From assembly GCA_025786725.1 (NCBI GenBank), contig JAHLTZ010000158.1:1-20946 (forward strand): a stretch of 20,946 nucleotides of DNA, given 5' to 3'. The notes beneath the pieces were generated by a model. That model saw only the letters and a program-made list of their open reading frames with translations, ran no database searches and had not been told where the DNA came from. Positions within the stretch are counted from its first letter, which is position 1. Each line of letters begins with the position of its first letter. The DNA is from Syncephalis fuscata. Its lineage: Eukaryota > Zoopagomycota > Zoopagomycetes > Zoopagales > Piptocephalidaceae. The position numbers were made by a program, and so were the translations under genes. Of the stretch, positions 1 through 10,303 are shown piece by piece.

Positions 1-749
1 TTTAGTCTACACCTGAAAACTGGTGACGAAAATGACCTGTTGGAATGTTTCATTGCTCAAAATGCTGTGATGCATCACCCTACAAATAGTACTTATTGTA
101 TAGTCAATTGCAAATAATTTAGATGAGCCGCCATTTAAATGATGGTAGTTGCGCAGCATGTAGTATGGTATGCCTGGATGTGCTGCATTGTGAATTCAAA
201 GCAATAATTACCCCTGTAACAATGGGCATAGTGTCGAATGAAATGTATACACGTACCAATCAACACACTTTATGATTTAAAAATTATGACTGGCCTATGT
301 ATGGCAGTAAAACCTGTATAAAATACCAGCTTGATATGTTAAACTTGTTTTTGCATCAGTGTTGTGTGCTATTCTGTATGCAACAGATATTGAGGACTGA
401 GTCGGTAGAAATGGCAGCAAAGACATCATTATTGTTTTTACAAAACCAAGCAATATACTTGTTTTACCAAATAGTTAGATCGTGTACCAGAAAATACAGA
501 ATGATGTACATGTCTCTATTGCATATGTACTGCTTATTGTAATTGCTGCATCATCTGTGTAAATGCCGAGAAAATTGAAGTAAAGGCTGGTCAGGTTGGA
601 ATCAAGGCTGAGATACATATTATCACGCCATGAATCTATTGGTACATGTGCACCTCAACCACTGTTTGGATTATTTTATTGGTTCATATTACACATCAAT
701 GGTATATATCGTATACTGTAGTATACTAGCATTTCAACAAGATCATAAG
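1..749. other. 5' flank, no supported gene
   Basis: AT-rich sequence upstream of the secreted-peptide gene. An open frame of 81 codons at 297-542 (+) has no recognisable domain, no supporting splice structure and an unremarkable composition, so I do not call it. No RNA gene, mobile element or clear repeat was seen here. Confidence 0.5.
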
Positions 750-757
750 TATAAATA
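750..757 (+). promoter_or_regulatory. TATA-like box of the micro-exon peptide gene
   Basis: The octamer TATAAATA lies about 138 nt before the ATG at 895. It is followed by a pyrimidine-rich tract around 848-865, as is common in strongly expressed fungal genes. Promoter function is inferred from position and sequence only. Confidence 0.5.
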
Positions 758-894
758 GCCCACAAAATATACACAACCAACTGCAATATCATCATTACGC
801 TCTACTTCTTGCTAAACACGCACTATTCACCACTTTACACCAACCACACTCTACTATCTCTTTTATTTGTTTGTCTTAACAAATCAATATTACC

Positions 895-3372
895 ATGAAG
901 CTTTCTATTGCCGCCGTTTGCACCATTGTCGTGGCTATCATGGCCAGTACAGCCATGGTAGATGCTAAACCAGCCTTAGTTCGCCGTGGTGGTATGTTGC
1001 AATAACAATAAATATACCATAATATTTTGTTTACTAACATTGTTTTTAAATAATAATTATAATAGAATGTAAGCACTATTGTATATTAACTGACTATACA
1101 TTAACTATGCCATTTATCAACTATACCGACTATTTAATATTAATAGCTCGTAAGTCGTATTGTATGTTAATAGAGCATACAATAATTATATACTATGCAT
1201 TACCTCCATCAATAACTTGATATTAGTAACATGTAAGTTGTATTGTATAGCAATCACCTACTCGCTAATTGCATATTATGCATCATGTGCATCAATGATT
1301 TAATAATAATAGGCGGTAAGTAATACTGTATATTGATTAACTATTGACTAATTATATACCATGCATTGTGTGTACCAAAAAATTAATGCCATAGAGGGTA
1401 AGATGTATTATATGTTAATTAACTGTTCACTAACTTTATATTATACACCACGTATATAAAAAACTTAATATTAATAGAATGCAAGTTATATTATATATTA
1501 ATTAAACATTGACTAATTACATTTTATGCACTGTGTATCAATAACTTAATAGGCAGTAAGTAGCATTGTATGTTGTTGATATAAGTTAATTATGCATTAT
1601 GCATTGTGTATATCAACAACTTAATGCCATAGGAAGTAAGTTGTATTGTACATTAATTAAGTATTAATTAGTTATATACTATGTAATGTGTGTATCAATA
1701 ACTTAATATTACCAGGCAGTAAGTTATATTGTATATTAGTTGGCTATACATTAACCATGTTATTTACTAATGATATTAATAACTTGATACTAATAGAATG
1801 TAAGTTATATTGTATATTAATTAAACATTGGCTAATTACATTTTATGCACTGTGTATCAATAACTTAATATTAATAGGCAGTAAGTGATATTATATATTA
1901 ATCGACTATACATTAACTATGCTATTCACTAATTGTACTGCTTATTTAATATTAATAGAGGGTAAGTGGTATTGCATACTAATTAACTATGCTATTCACT
2001 GATTGTACCAATTGTTTAATATTAATAGAATGTAAGTAATATTGTATGTTAATTAACTATACATTAACTATAATCTTTGTTAATTGTGCCAATTATTTAA
2101 TATTAATAGGGAGTAAGTGATATTGTATATTACTTAATTGTACATTAATTGCTATTTACTGAATGTGCTAATTATTTGATATTAATAGAGGGTAAGTGGT
2201 ATTATATATTAATTAACTATACATTAACTATGCTATTTACTAATTGTGTTAATTATTTAATATTAATAGACTGTAAATGATATTGAATATTAATTAACTA
2301 TACATTAACTATGCTATTTACTAATTGTGCCAATTATTTGATATTAATAGATAGTAAGTGATATTAAATATCAATTGACTATACATTAACTATGCTATCT
2401 ACTGATTGTGCTGATTATTTAATCTTAATAGTTAGTAAGTTATACTGTATATTAACATGCTATTTACTGATTGTATCAATTGTTTAACATTAATAGGTGG
2501 TAAGTTGTATTGCATATTAACAGACTATACATTAACTACGCTATTTGCTGATTGTGCCAATTGTTTAATATTAATAGCCTGTAAGTTGTATTGTATATTA
2601 ACTGACTATACATTAACTATGCCATTTATTGATTGTACCAATTATTTAATATTAATAGGTGGTAAGTTATATTGTATATTAACTGACTGCATTAATTTTA
2701 CCAATTATTTAATATTAATAGTGTGTAAGTAATATTGTATATTAATTGGTTATATAGCAACCATGGTATTTATTGATTGTATCAATTATTTAATATTAAT
2801 AGTTAGTAAGTGGTATTGTATATTAACTGATTATACATTAAATATGCTATTTATTGATTGTACCGGCTATTTAATATTAATAGAATGTAAGTTGTATTGT
2901 TTATTAATTGATTATTCACTAATTACATGCCATTTACTGCGCATCAACAACTTAATATTAATAGGTAGTAAGTAAAGCTATGTATTAACTGAATATGCAC
3001 TAACTACATGCCTTGTATTATGTACAAATAACTTAATATAATAGGACGTAAGTTGCATTATGTGTCGATTAACTACTTGCTAATTATATGCCATGTATTA
3101 TGCGTATAAATAACTTAATATAATAGAAAGTAAGTTGTATTATATATTAATTAAATATCCACTAATTATGTGCCATGTGCTGTATCCATCAATAAATCAA
3201 TATTAGCGGAATGTAATTTGTATAGTATATTAATTAATTCCTCACTAATTACATGTTATGCACTATGTGTATCAACAACTTGATATTAATAGGCGGTAAG
3301 TAGCATTGTATATTGATAGATTATGTATTAGTTATGTGTAATATAATATATTTATTTGTAAATACAGAATAA
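895..3372 (+). CDS. secreted six-cysteine peptide encoded by about 29 single-codon exons
   Basis: Exon 1 (895-991) encodes a signal peptide (residues 1-24, hydrophobic core ending V-D-A), a short propeptide and Arg-Arg at residues 30-31. It ends in phase 1 at a GTATGT donor, with branch site TACTAAC at 1032-1038. Exons of 3 nt then start at 1066, 1147, 1227 (6 nt), 1313, 1395, 1478, 1553, 1633, 1716, 1797, 1878, 1959, 2029, 2110, 2189, 2270, 2351, 2432, 2497, 2578, 2659, 2722, 2803, 2884, 2965, 3045, 3127, 3207 (6 nt) and 3293. The last exon starts at 3368 and gives TAA at 3370-3372. The joined CDS is 195 nt (64 aa). Cysteines fall at 37, 40, 44, 54, 58 and 63; each codon is split across an intron, with T from one exon and GC or GT from the next. 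The CxxxC-x9-CxxxC core resembles alpha-hairpinins (inference). Function is unknown: effector, antimicrobial or signalling peptide are all possible. The main alternative is one 2.4-kb intron filled by a minisatellite, which would leave only 33 residues. Confidence 0.82.
992..3367 (+). repeat. tandem array of about 30 intron units, modal period 81 bp
   Basis: Unit structure is donor GTAAGT, about 40-50 nt with TTAACTA or CTAAT branch-like sites, then a TTAATATTAATAG-type acceptor, 3 variable nt and the next donor. Most intron parts are 76-80 nt, with 78 commonest; shorter ones are 60 (2662-2721), 62 (2435-2496) and 67 (1962-2028). Two sequence subfamilies are visible. One carries an ACTATACATTAACTATGC block (1069-1146 and most of 1881-2883). 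The other carries a CACTAATTACATG / TGTATCAATAACTTAAT block (about 1150-1715 and 2887-3292). Acceptor and donor motifs are conserved while the three nucleotides between them vary freely and are richer in GC, the opposite of what neutral minisatellite drift would give. Confidence 0.9.
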
Positions 3373-5134
3373 TCGATGGTTTCAAGACATCAGCATTGGT
3401 GGTGCAATCAAGCCACTATTCCAATACACTTTAGGTATATATTTGGTGAAAAGCAAGACCATTTGACAACTACGCCGTCCAGTCTATCTATATATCAAGT
3501 TTTGGCCAATGCTCCGATTTATCCAGTCTTTAATCAATGGAATCCTTATTTTATCAACATGTTTGCATCTAGTTGTCCCTATTCAGCTGTGCAAGCTTAT
3601 CGTAATAAACTTATGGTTTCATTTTAACAAGATAATAATAATAAATTGCCAATTGGATTTTAATACTGAGAAATAATTTATTGAAGCAGTGCTATATCAT
3701 TTCCAATTAATTCAAGTGATAAGTCAGCCCGCATTATTTTTAATATCCAATATTAGTGTCAATAAATGTTAAATAATATTTTATATTGTTACTATATCGA
3801 TTTTAAGGTACTGTAAAGTTTGTAAACAGCCAAAGTAGGAGGGAAAGCGGTAGGGATGGCTTAGCAAACTATAAATACTTAATTAATAAAATTGTTATTA
3901 AATATTTACGTAATGGACTTTGTTACCAACAAATAGCTTTGTTTAGCACTTTACACAGAGGTCACAGCTGTATAAACCTGAAATTTAAGCTAAAAGAAAA
4001 CGTTGGGAGCAAAAAAGCTGTTTATTAACTGTTTGGCCGACAGTATTATAATACTTAATACTTTCGGCATTTAAAATGGTGTATACTGCAATGGGCCCTG
4101 ACGGGAAAAGCTTAATTAAAGTACGACAAAGCTTAAATTGAACTTCGTTAAGTACGTAATTTAAGCATTGGTAACAATATTATATACAATAAAATATACC
4201 CACTTTAGCCACTGATCATAATAAATGGCTAACAAATTTAATTAAATTGTATAATAATGTTAAATGAAACACAACAGTTTACATAATTATCCCGTTTATT
4301 CAACTCAATTAACGCAATAATCATTGATATCATTACTAAAATAGCTAACATGAGTGTAATTGTAGTAAATGTACCTCATTGTAATATGCTAATATTCAAT
4401 CAATCTTTTTACACATGGCCAACAACAATAATGATTAACCTCAAATGTCTTAATGAAATCAAATACTATTAATAAAAAGTAATATAAATATATTGTGTAT
4501 AATAATGGTATGACTTTAAACAAAATTTACTTTAAGGACTCAAAATAGAGTGTGAAAAATAAATGTTAATCAACTTTAGTATATAATTAGATACTGTGTT
4601 TTACACAAAAAGACACAAGTAATGTAAATATAAAGGCGCATTTTACTTTGGATCAAATAAGTTAATAGGATAATGTACTTATTAAAATGCTAATAAATCT
4701 AAATATAAAGATTACATGTGTTTAATATGTGCAGTGTTAGCTTTTAGTCTTGCAATTTCAATCATATCGTATTAATCCATCTAATAATAATAGTGATTAA
4801 ATGACATTAATTATTAATATTTCTACTAAATGCTGTTTATAAAGTTATAATAAATTTACTTATTTTATTCAATCGATTTAAACAGGCAATAAAATACTGA
4901 ATTGTTTATCATTTTATAAATATGATGTCTAACAAACGTCATCACATTTTCTTATTTCTTATTATTGACTGTGTACAAGTGCCGTCATTTCACCAATCAG
5001 CCATCTTTACGCATTCTCTTCCCAAACCAATTCCATCGCCTGTGTCTTTCATTTGCTAACAAGAGTATATTGGATTCTTGAGCCTATTCTCTAGTTTAAT
5101 TGGCGTTTTAATCGCAAAACAGAACTATATTACA
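3373..5134. other. 3' flank and long intergenic stretch
   Basis: An open frame of 83 codons (3376-3627, +) starts just after the peptide stop codon and in the same frame. Its composition is less AT-rich than its surroundings, but I recognise no domain, so it is left as possible 3' UTR or read-through sequence. From 3630 to about 5060 the sequence is very AT-rich with no convincing gene. The only notable structure is a perfect 9-bp inverted repeat, GCTTAAATT at 4131-4139 against AATTTAAGC at 4158-4166. Confidence 0.5.
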
Positions 5135-8100
5135 ATGTCGGTTGCCAAGGATGCAGCAACTATCGAGCAGTTTCGAGCATTCCGTCGAATGAATCTCGAT
5201 GCATGGCGAAGCAAGCCAGGTATGTTATACTCGGGCCAACTAACAAGAATGACAGACTTATACATGAATACTATACAGATCCAGAACAGTTTAAGAATCT
5301 AGATTCTAATCTAAAGAAAAATACCGCGTTTATTAAAAAATGCCGCGCCTCGTTAGGCCAAGATGCCTTAGCACAGTTGAAGCGTGATATCAAACAGCTT
5401 AAACTTGAAAAATATGTTAGTGAAATTGTTACCGCAATACCAGAGGGTCTACAGCGGTGTAAGCGAGAAGCAGACGTTACGGCAGCTGTAGAAGTAAGTA
5501 CAACAATGAGTTTAATTCAATCGATATTTAAAGATTAATGTGTGTATTTTAAGATTGTATCATTGCTACACCAGCGATTTGCTGATACGTTTTCCGTACC
5601 ACTAGCTCAACAGCTACAACGGGCCATGGCGCCAACACCCAAAGCACATCTTGCCTCATTATCGGCTGAACAACGAGAACGTGAAGAAACAGCCAGAGTA
5701 TCAAAACAACGCATTCTTGGTCGAATCTTTGTTGATTTATGGCTAGTGGGCATATTTGCGGGTATTGATGGTGGAAAAGAGAAAGAGCGTAATATTCGTA
5801 TTGATGATCATGTTGTGTTCCAATGTTTCTACAATTTGGTAAGTTATTTAACTGATGTATACTGAGTTAATAGACTATAACTTAATGCATCTATATTTGC
5901 TATGCCTAGCTGAAGGACGATGCAGATCATATTAATCTTTTATTGGCAACGTCTTTTACTCGGTATTATGGCCTACAAATACTAAATATTGCGGCTCGTA
6001 AAGTGCGTAAAACAGCCGACGGTCAAGATGCTACTACAAACATAGAATCAAGTAAAGAAGAGAGCCTGAAACTATATCCCGATGATATTATATCCAACGA
6101 ACTACGCCAGAAATACCTTAATCTATTCACTGAATATTATCATTCAGTGGCCAAACATCTGGTTCGTGACTATCGTGTAAGTATAGTATGTATATAATCG
6201 ATAGCGTTATTATTGATAGAATTGAAGTATATGAAACGACTTGAACGAAGAAATAATGAATGGGCCATTGCTCGCGGTGAAATTACCGAAGAAACTCGAC
6301 AAAACTTTGACCGTGTAGTGAAGAATTATGAAAAGTTACAAAGTAGCACTCAAAGGTAAATAAATAGCAAATAAAAAGGTAGAAATACTAATTACTATGT
6401 ATACTAATTGGTTTATTCGTAGTCTGGCCGATTATTTGGACAAAGATTTGCCTGAATTACCTGTAGAAGAAGACACATCAGTTGGTGTATCTTTAGTTAA
6501 GGCAGGAGGCAGAGATGAAGATGAAACAGTTAGTATTTATTAATAATATTGATATAATAATTAATTAATATATCAATCGTTATCAGGATATGGGAAATGG
6601 TGTATGGGAAGATGAAGATTCTAGACTATTTTATGAATCAACATTAGATCTCAAAAATGCTGTACCAGCCATTCTGTTAGAAGGACGCAAGAATAAGAAA
6701 GAGTCAACGGCTAATACGGTAAATGACGAACCCGCTGAATTGTCACAAGATACACAAGCAACAATCGATGAAGCATCTCAGCCATCATCAAAATTAACAT
6801 CAACAGCAACAGCAGATGCTCATGAAGTAGAAGAAGCAATGCGACAGATGATGGAGCGTATGGGTGTTGCCGAAGAAGGCGATGAAGATGAAGACAACGA
6901 CGATGCCGATGATGCAGCCAATCCAGACTCGCTCTTTAATCAACATTTAGATGAAGCAACAGCAACAACAGCAAATGATGAAGAGAAAACAGTCGATGAA
7001 GGTGGCATGGCCGCCAGTGGTAAGATTGGTACATCGGCTAAACTTGACAGTTTATTAGCACGATTACCAACTATGAACAACCGAGAGCTTATTGATAGAG
7101 CAGCCATAGACTTTTGTTTTCTTAATACAAAAGGATCTCGTAAACGATTAGCTCAGGTAAATTGTAGCAACTATATCATTTAATATTGATACTGATCAAT
7201 ATGATAGGCATTATACAATGTACCACGTACTCGGTTAGATCTACTACCTTATTATGCTCGACTAGTAGCCACATTACACCCATATATGCCAGAAATTAGT
7301 GAACTTGTTTTAGGTGGATTAGAAAGTGAATTTCGCTATTTATCACATAGAAAGCGTCGACAATTACTTGAATCACGTATTAGGAACATTCGATTTATTG
7401 CTGAATTAGTGAAGTTTGATGTAACGCCACTACATGTGGCATTCCATTGTTTTAAAGTGCTGCTTGATGATTTTTTATCAGAAAGTATTGAAATCTTATG
7501 CCATTTACTTGATAGTTGTGGTAGATTCCTTTTTAGAACACCGGCTACGCATGCTCGTACAAATACTATGGTAAGTTGTATTAGTGTATTATTAATAGAC
7601 AATAAATGAACTAATAGTAATAACAATAATATACAATATATAAAATACAATACAATTAGCTGGAAATTGTTATGAAGAAGAAACAGGCTCTACCATTGGA
7701 TGCCCGTCTTACTATGATGATCGAGAATGCTTACTACCAAGTGAGTAAAATGACACTTGTAACAAGTCAAAGTAAAATAGCTATTAATAGTGTATATTTA
7801 TTTGTATTTATATATAGTGTAATCCACCCGAGGTAGTTGCTCGTGAAGAGAAAGAACGCACACCCATCGAGCAATATGCACGTAAATTGATATATATCGA
7901 TTTAGGACCTCGTACAGTAGAAAAAGTATTGCGTAGTCTACGTAAATTTGATTGGGATGATCCAGAAGTATGTCAATAGCTACAATTTTATTACCAATAT
8001 TCTAATATTTTAATATTATTAGATTGTTACTATGATGGTTAGACTATTAACAAAGCCATGGAAGATTCAATACAGCCAATTACACTTATTAGCTGTATTG

Positions 8101-9881
8101 GCCAGTGGTCTCTATCGATACCATAGCGATTTAGGTGTTATGGTAATTGATACGCTATTAGAAGAGATTCGTGTTGGTCTTGAGGTAAGTAGATGAAGTA
8201 TAAGTATTCAATAATAAGCTAATTAATAAATGTAAATGAACTATAAATAGAAAAATCTATTTAGACAAAATCAACGACGTGTATCAGTTGTTCGATATTT
8301 GGGAGAATTGTATAATTATCGAATGATTGATTCATCCATTGTATTTGAGACACTTTATACAATTATTACATTGGGTCATGGTAAGTATACTATTGATGTT
8401 AATGATACTATTCTTATTCAATATTCTATAGAAAATGGTAGACCGGCATGGGGTAGAATCTGTTGGTTAGATTTACCAAATGACTTTTTCCGTGTACGAC
8501 TATGTTGTGTTCTACTTGATACATGTGGCATCTACTTTAACAAAGGGCCATCTAAAGCACGATTAGATGCATTCCTTACCTTCTTCCAGGTAATGATAGC
8601 TATAATTGATGTTTATTACGACAACTAGACTATACTAACACGAAATAATAGATGTATTGCCTTACTAAGAGTCAAATGCCTATGGATGCCGATTATATGG
8701 TGAAGGATCTATACGATGTAAGTTTACTAATATAATATTTATTAATGAAATGACAATTAATAATCTACATATACGTCATTAGCTATTAAGGCCACACATG
8801 AAGCTACATGCAACCTATGAGGCTGCACAATTGGCAGTTGATGAGCTGTTAATGGCAAATCTAAAGGCAGTACAAGGTATATTTATTGCATGTAGTATCT
8901 ATAAACAACCACTAATCAATAAACTATAGAGGCTACAGGTGACACATCACAAGTTACCGGTCCTATGGCAGATCCAATTCAGTTGCCGGATAACGAAGAA
9001 GAGTATTTGGAAGACGAGGAGGAAGATGACGACGATGAAGATGAGGAAGAGAGTGAGCGTTCAGATGAAGATGAAGATGAGGAGGACGATGAAGATGAGG
9101 AGGAAGAGGAGGAAGAGGATGAGGATGAAGAAGAGCTACCACCTGCTGACAATGATGAACATGGCACATTTGTTGATCCTGATGACGATAATGTTGTAGT
9201 AGTATTGGGTAGAAAGGATGAGACGAGTATTGATGAAGAGTTTGAAAAGGAATTCAGTCTTATGATGGCAGAAAGTTTGGAATCTCGTAAATTTGAACGT
9301 AAAGCGGGTACATTAGATGTGGCAATTCCCATGCATTTACGTGGATGTAAGTGGTGTGACTAACATTTATTGTATACTATGTTAATATTTACTGTACAAT
9401 TACTATAGCGAATCATGAACCCTTAACCGTTGATACAGTGACGCCATCTGATGGACAACATGTATCATTTACGTTATTATTAAAGCGTGGTAATCGACAA
9501 CAGGTGATTTAAACGAATAGACGGAGATGATGGTACTGATTATGCAATTATTTAGACCAAGATAGTGGATGTGCCATCAGATTCAGCCCTAGCTGTTTCT
9601 ACTCGTCAGAAACAGTCTGCAGAGAAAGAAGAGAAACAACGACTAAAACAACTAGTGTTGAACTATGAAGAGAGGGAACAAGCTCAAGAGATGCAATGTA
9701 AGATAATTTAAATAGATCATTGTATTACATTTATGATACTAATACAATCAATATTGCTATTACCCTATGACTAATAACAGCTTTGAAGCGTTCACTGGCC
9801 CAACAAGGTGTACATCTAAAGCACTCGGGACATGGACGTAGCCAGCGTGGCCGATCAAACCCATCACTTTACGAACAATAA
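5135..9881 (+). CDS. UPF2: UPF2, nonsense-mediated mRNA decay regulator
   Basis: Scaffold that bridges UPF1 and UPF3 on mRNAs ending translation prematurely; cytoplasmic. Nineteen exons join without a break to 1204 aa (human about 1270): 5135-5219, 5279-5493, 5554-5838, 5910-6176, 6228-6355, 6423-6528, 6587-7156, 7208-7570, 7660-7740, 7818-7967, 8023-8184, 8251-8380, 8432-8589, 8652-8717, 8783-8876, 8930-9346, 9409-9503, 9556-9697, 9781-9881. MIF4G-1 covers roughly residues 40-265 (KKNTAFIKK, IVSLLHQRF, LKDDADHINLLL). MIF4G-2 is about 510-715 (LDSLLARLP, TRLDLLPYYARL). MIF4G-3 is about 730-945 (FFRVRLCCVLLDTCG). An acidic tract spans about 974-1024, and the UPF1-binding region about 1093-1165 (LKRGNRQQTK). 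The ATG at 5135 lies in a good context. The exon 4/5 junction uses the AAG acceptor at 6225-6227, because the nearer TAG would bring a stop. No sign of decay. Confidence 0.96.
8990..9140 (+). repeat. Asp/Glu-coding low-complexity tract inside UPF2
   Basis: Runs of GAT, GAC, GAA and GAG codons encode a nearly uninterrupted acidic stretch of about 50 residues between the third MIF4G domain and the UPF1-binding region. UPF2 proteins are known to carry an acidic segment here. The antisense strand shows a poly-serine frame that is an artefact of this tract. Confidence 0.85.
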
Positions 9882-10303
9882 CCAACCAACCGACCAACCA
9901 ACCATTTTATGGCTAGCTAGCCACTAGTATATTCTAGTACAGCATTGACGTCTATTTAACGGACATAAAACTATTGATTAATTGGTTCAACATCACGCAC
10001 TGCACTGGTTTGGTCAGAAAGAGTTATTTTTGCCGATGAACAGCTATTGATCACTGGAAATTTGATTAGCTATACCAATTAGAAAGCTGTTACACATACA
10101 TGCATACATATATATACATATATATTGTATTGTATATTACATATATTCGATGCTCAAAAGTGTTGTAGGTAACGATGGGTAAACAAGATTGATGCTATTA
10201 ATAAATGTCGAGTCATTTTTTATTACAACTATATTGATATGATTAATTTTGATTGATTAAGCAAAAGGTTATTGTTAATTATTTGCTATTTGTAAGGATA
10301 TAT
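9882..10303. other. convergent 3' region between UPF2 and GCNA-like
   Basis: CCAAC-type short repeats directly follow the UPF2 stop (about 9880-9903). A TACA/TATA microsatellite spans about 10091-10126. AATAAA at 10200-10205 (+) and the minus-strand AATAAA complement at 10219-10224 could serve the two tail-to-tail genes, so their 3' UTRs may overlap. No gene seen. Confidence 0.5.

Noticed and set aside
297-542. 81-codon open frame (+)
   Set aside because: No domain, no homology I recognise, and composition like its surroundings.
876-1076. 66-codon open frame on the minus strand
   Set aside because: Antisense of the signal-peptide exon and first intron.
1688-2975. Three open frames (1688-1888, 2457-2732, 2763-2975) that translate into repeated LILIG-K-YCIL motifs
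   Set aside because: They are translations of the intron repeats, interrupted by stops where unit length is not a multiple of three or mutates; no signal peptide or family fits.
992-3367. CRISPR-like or plain minisatellite array
   Set aside because: It is a eukaryotic locus and the only variable part of each unit is 3 nt, not a spacer. Splice signals at every boundary and an uninterrupted joined frame fit introns better; a plain minisatellite within one intron remains the main alternative.
8979-9332. Minus-strand poly-serine open frame
   Set aside because: Antisense shadow of the Asp/Glu codons of UPF2.
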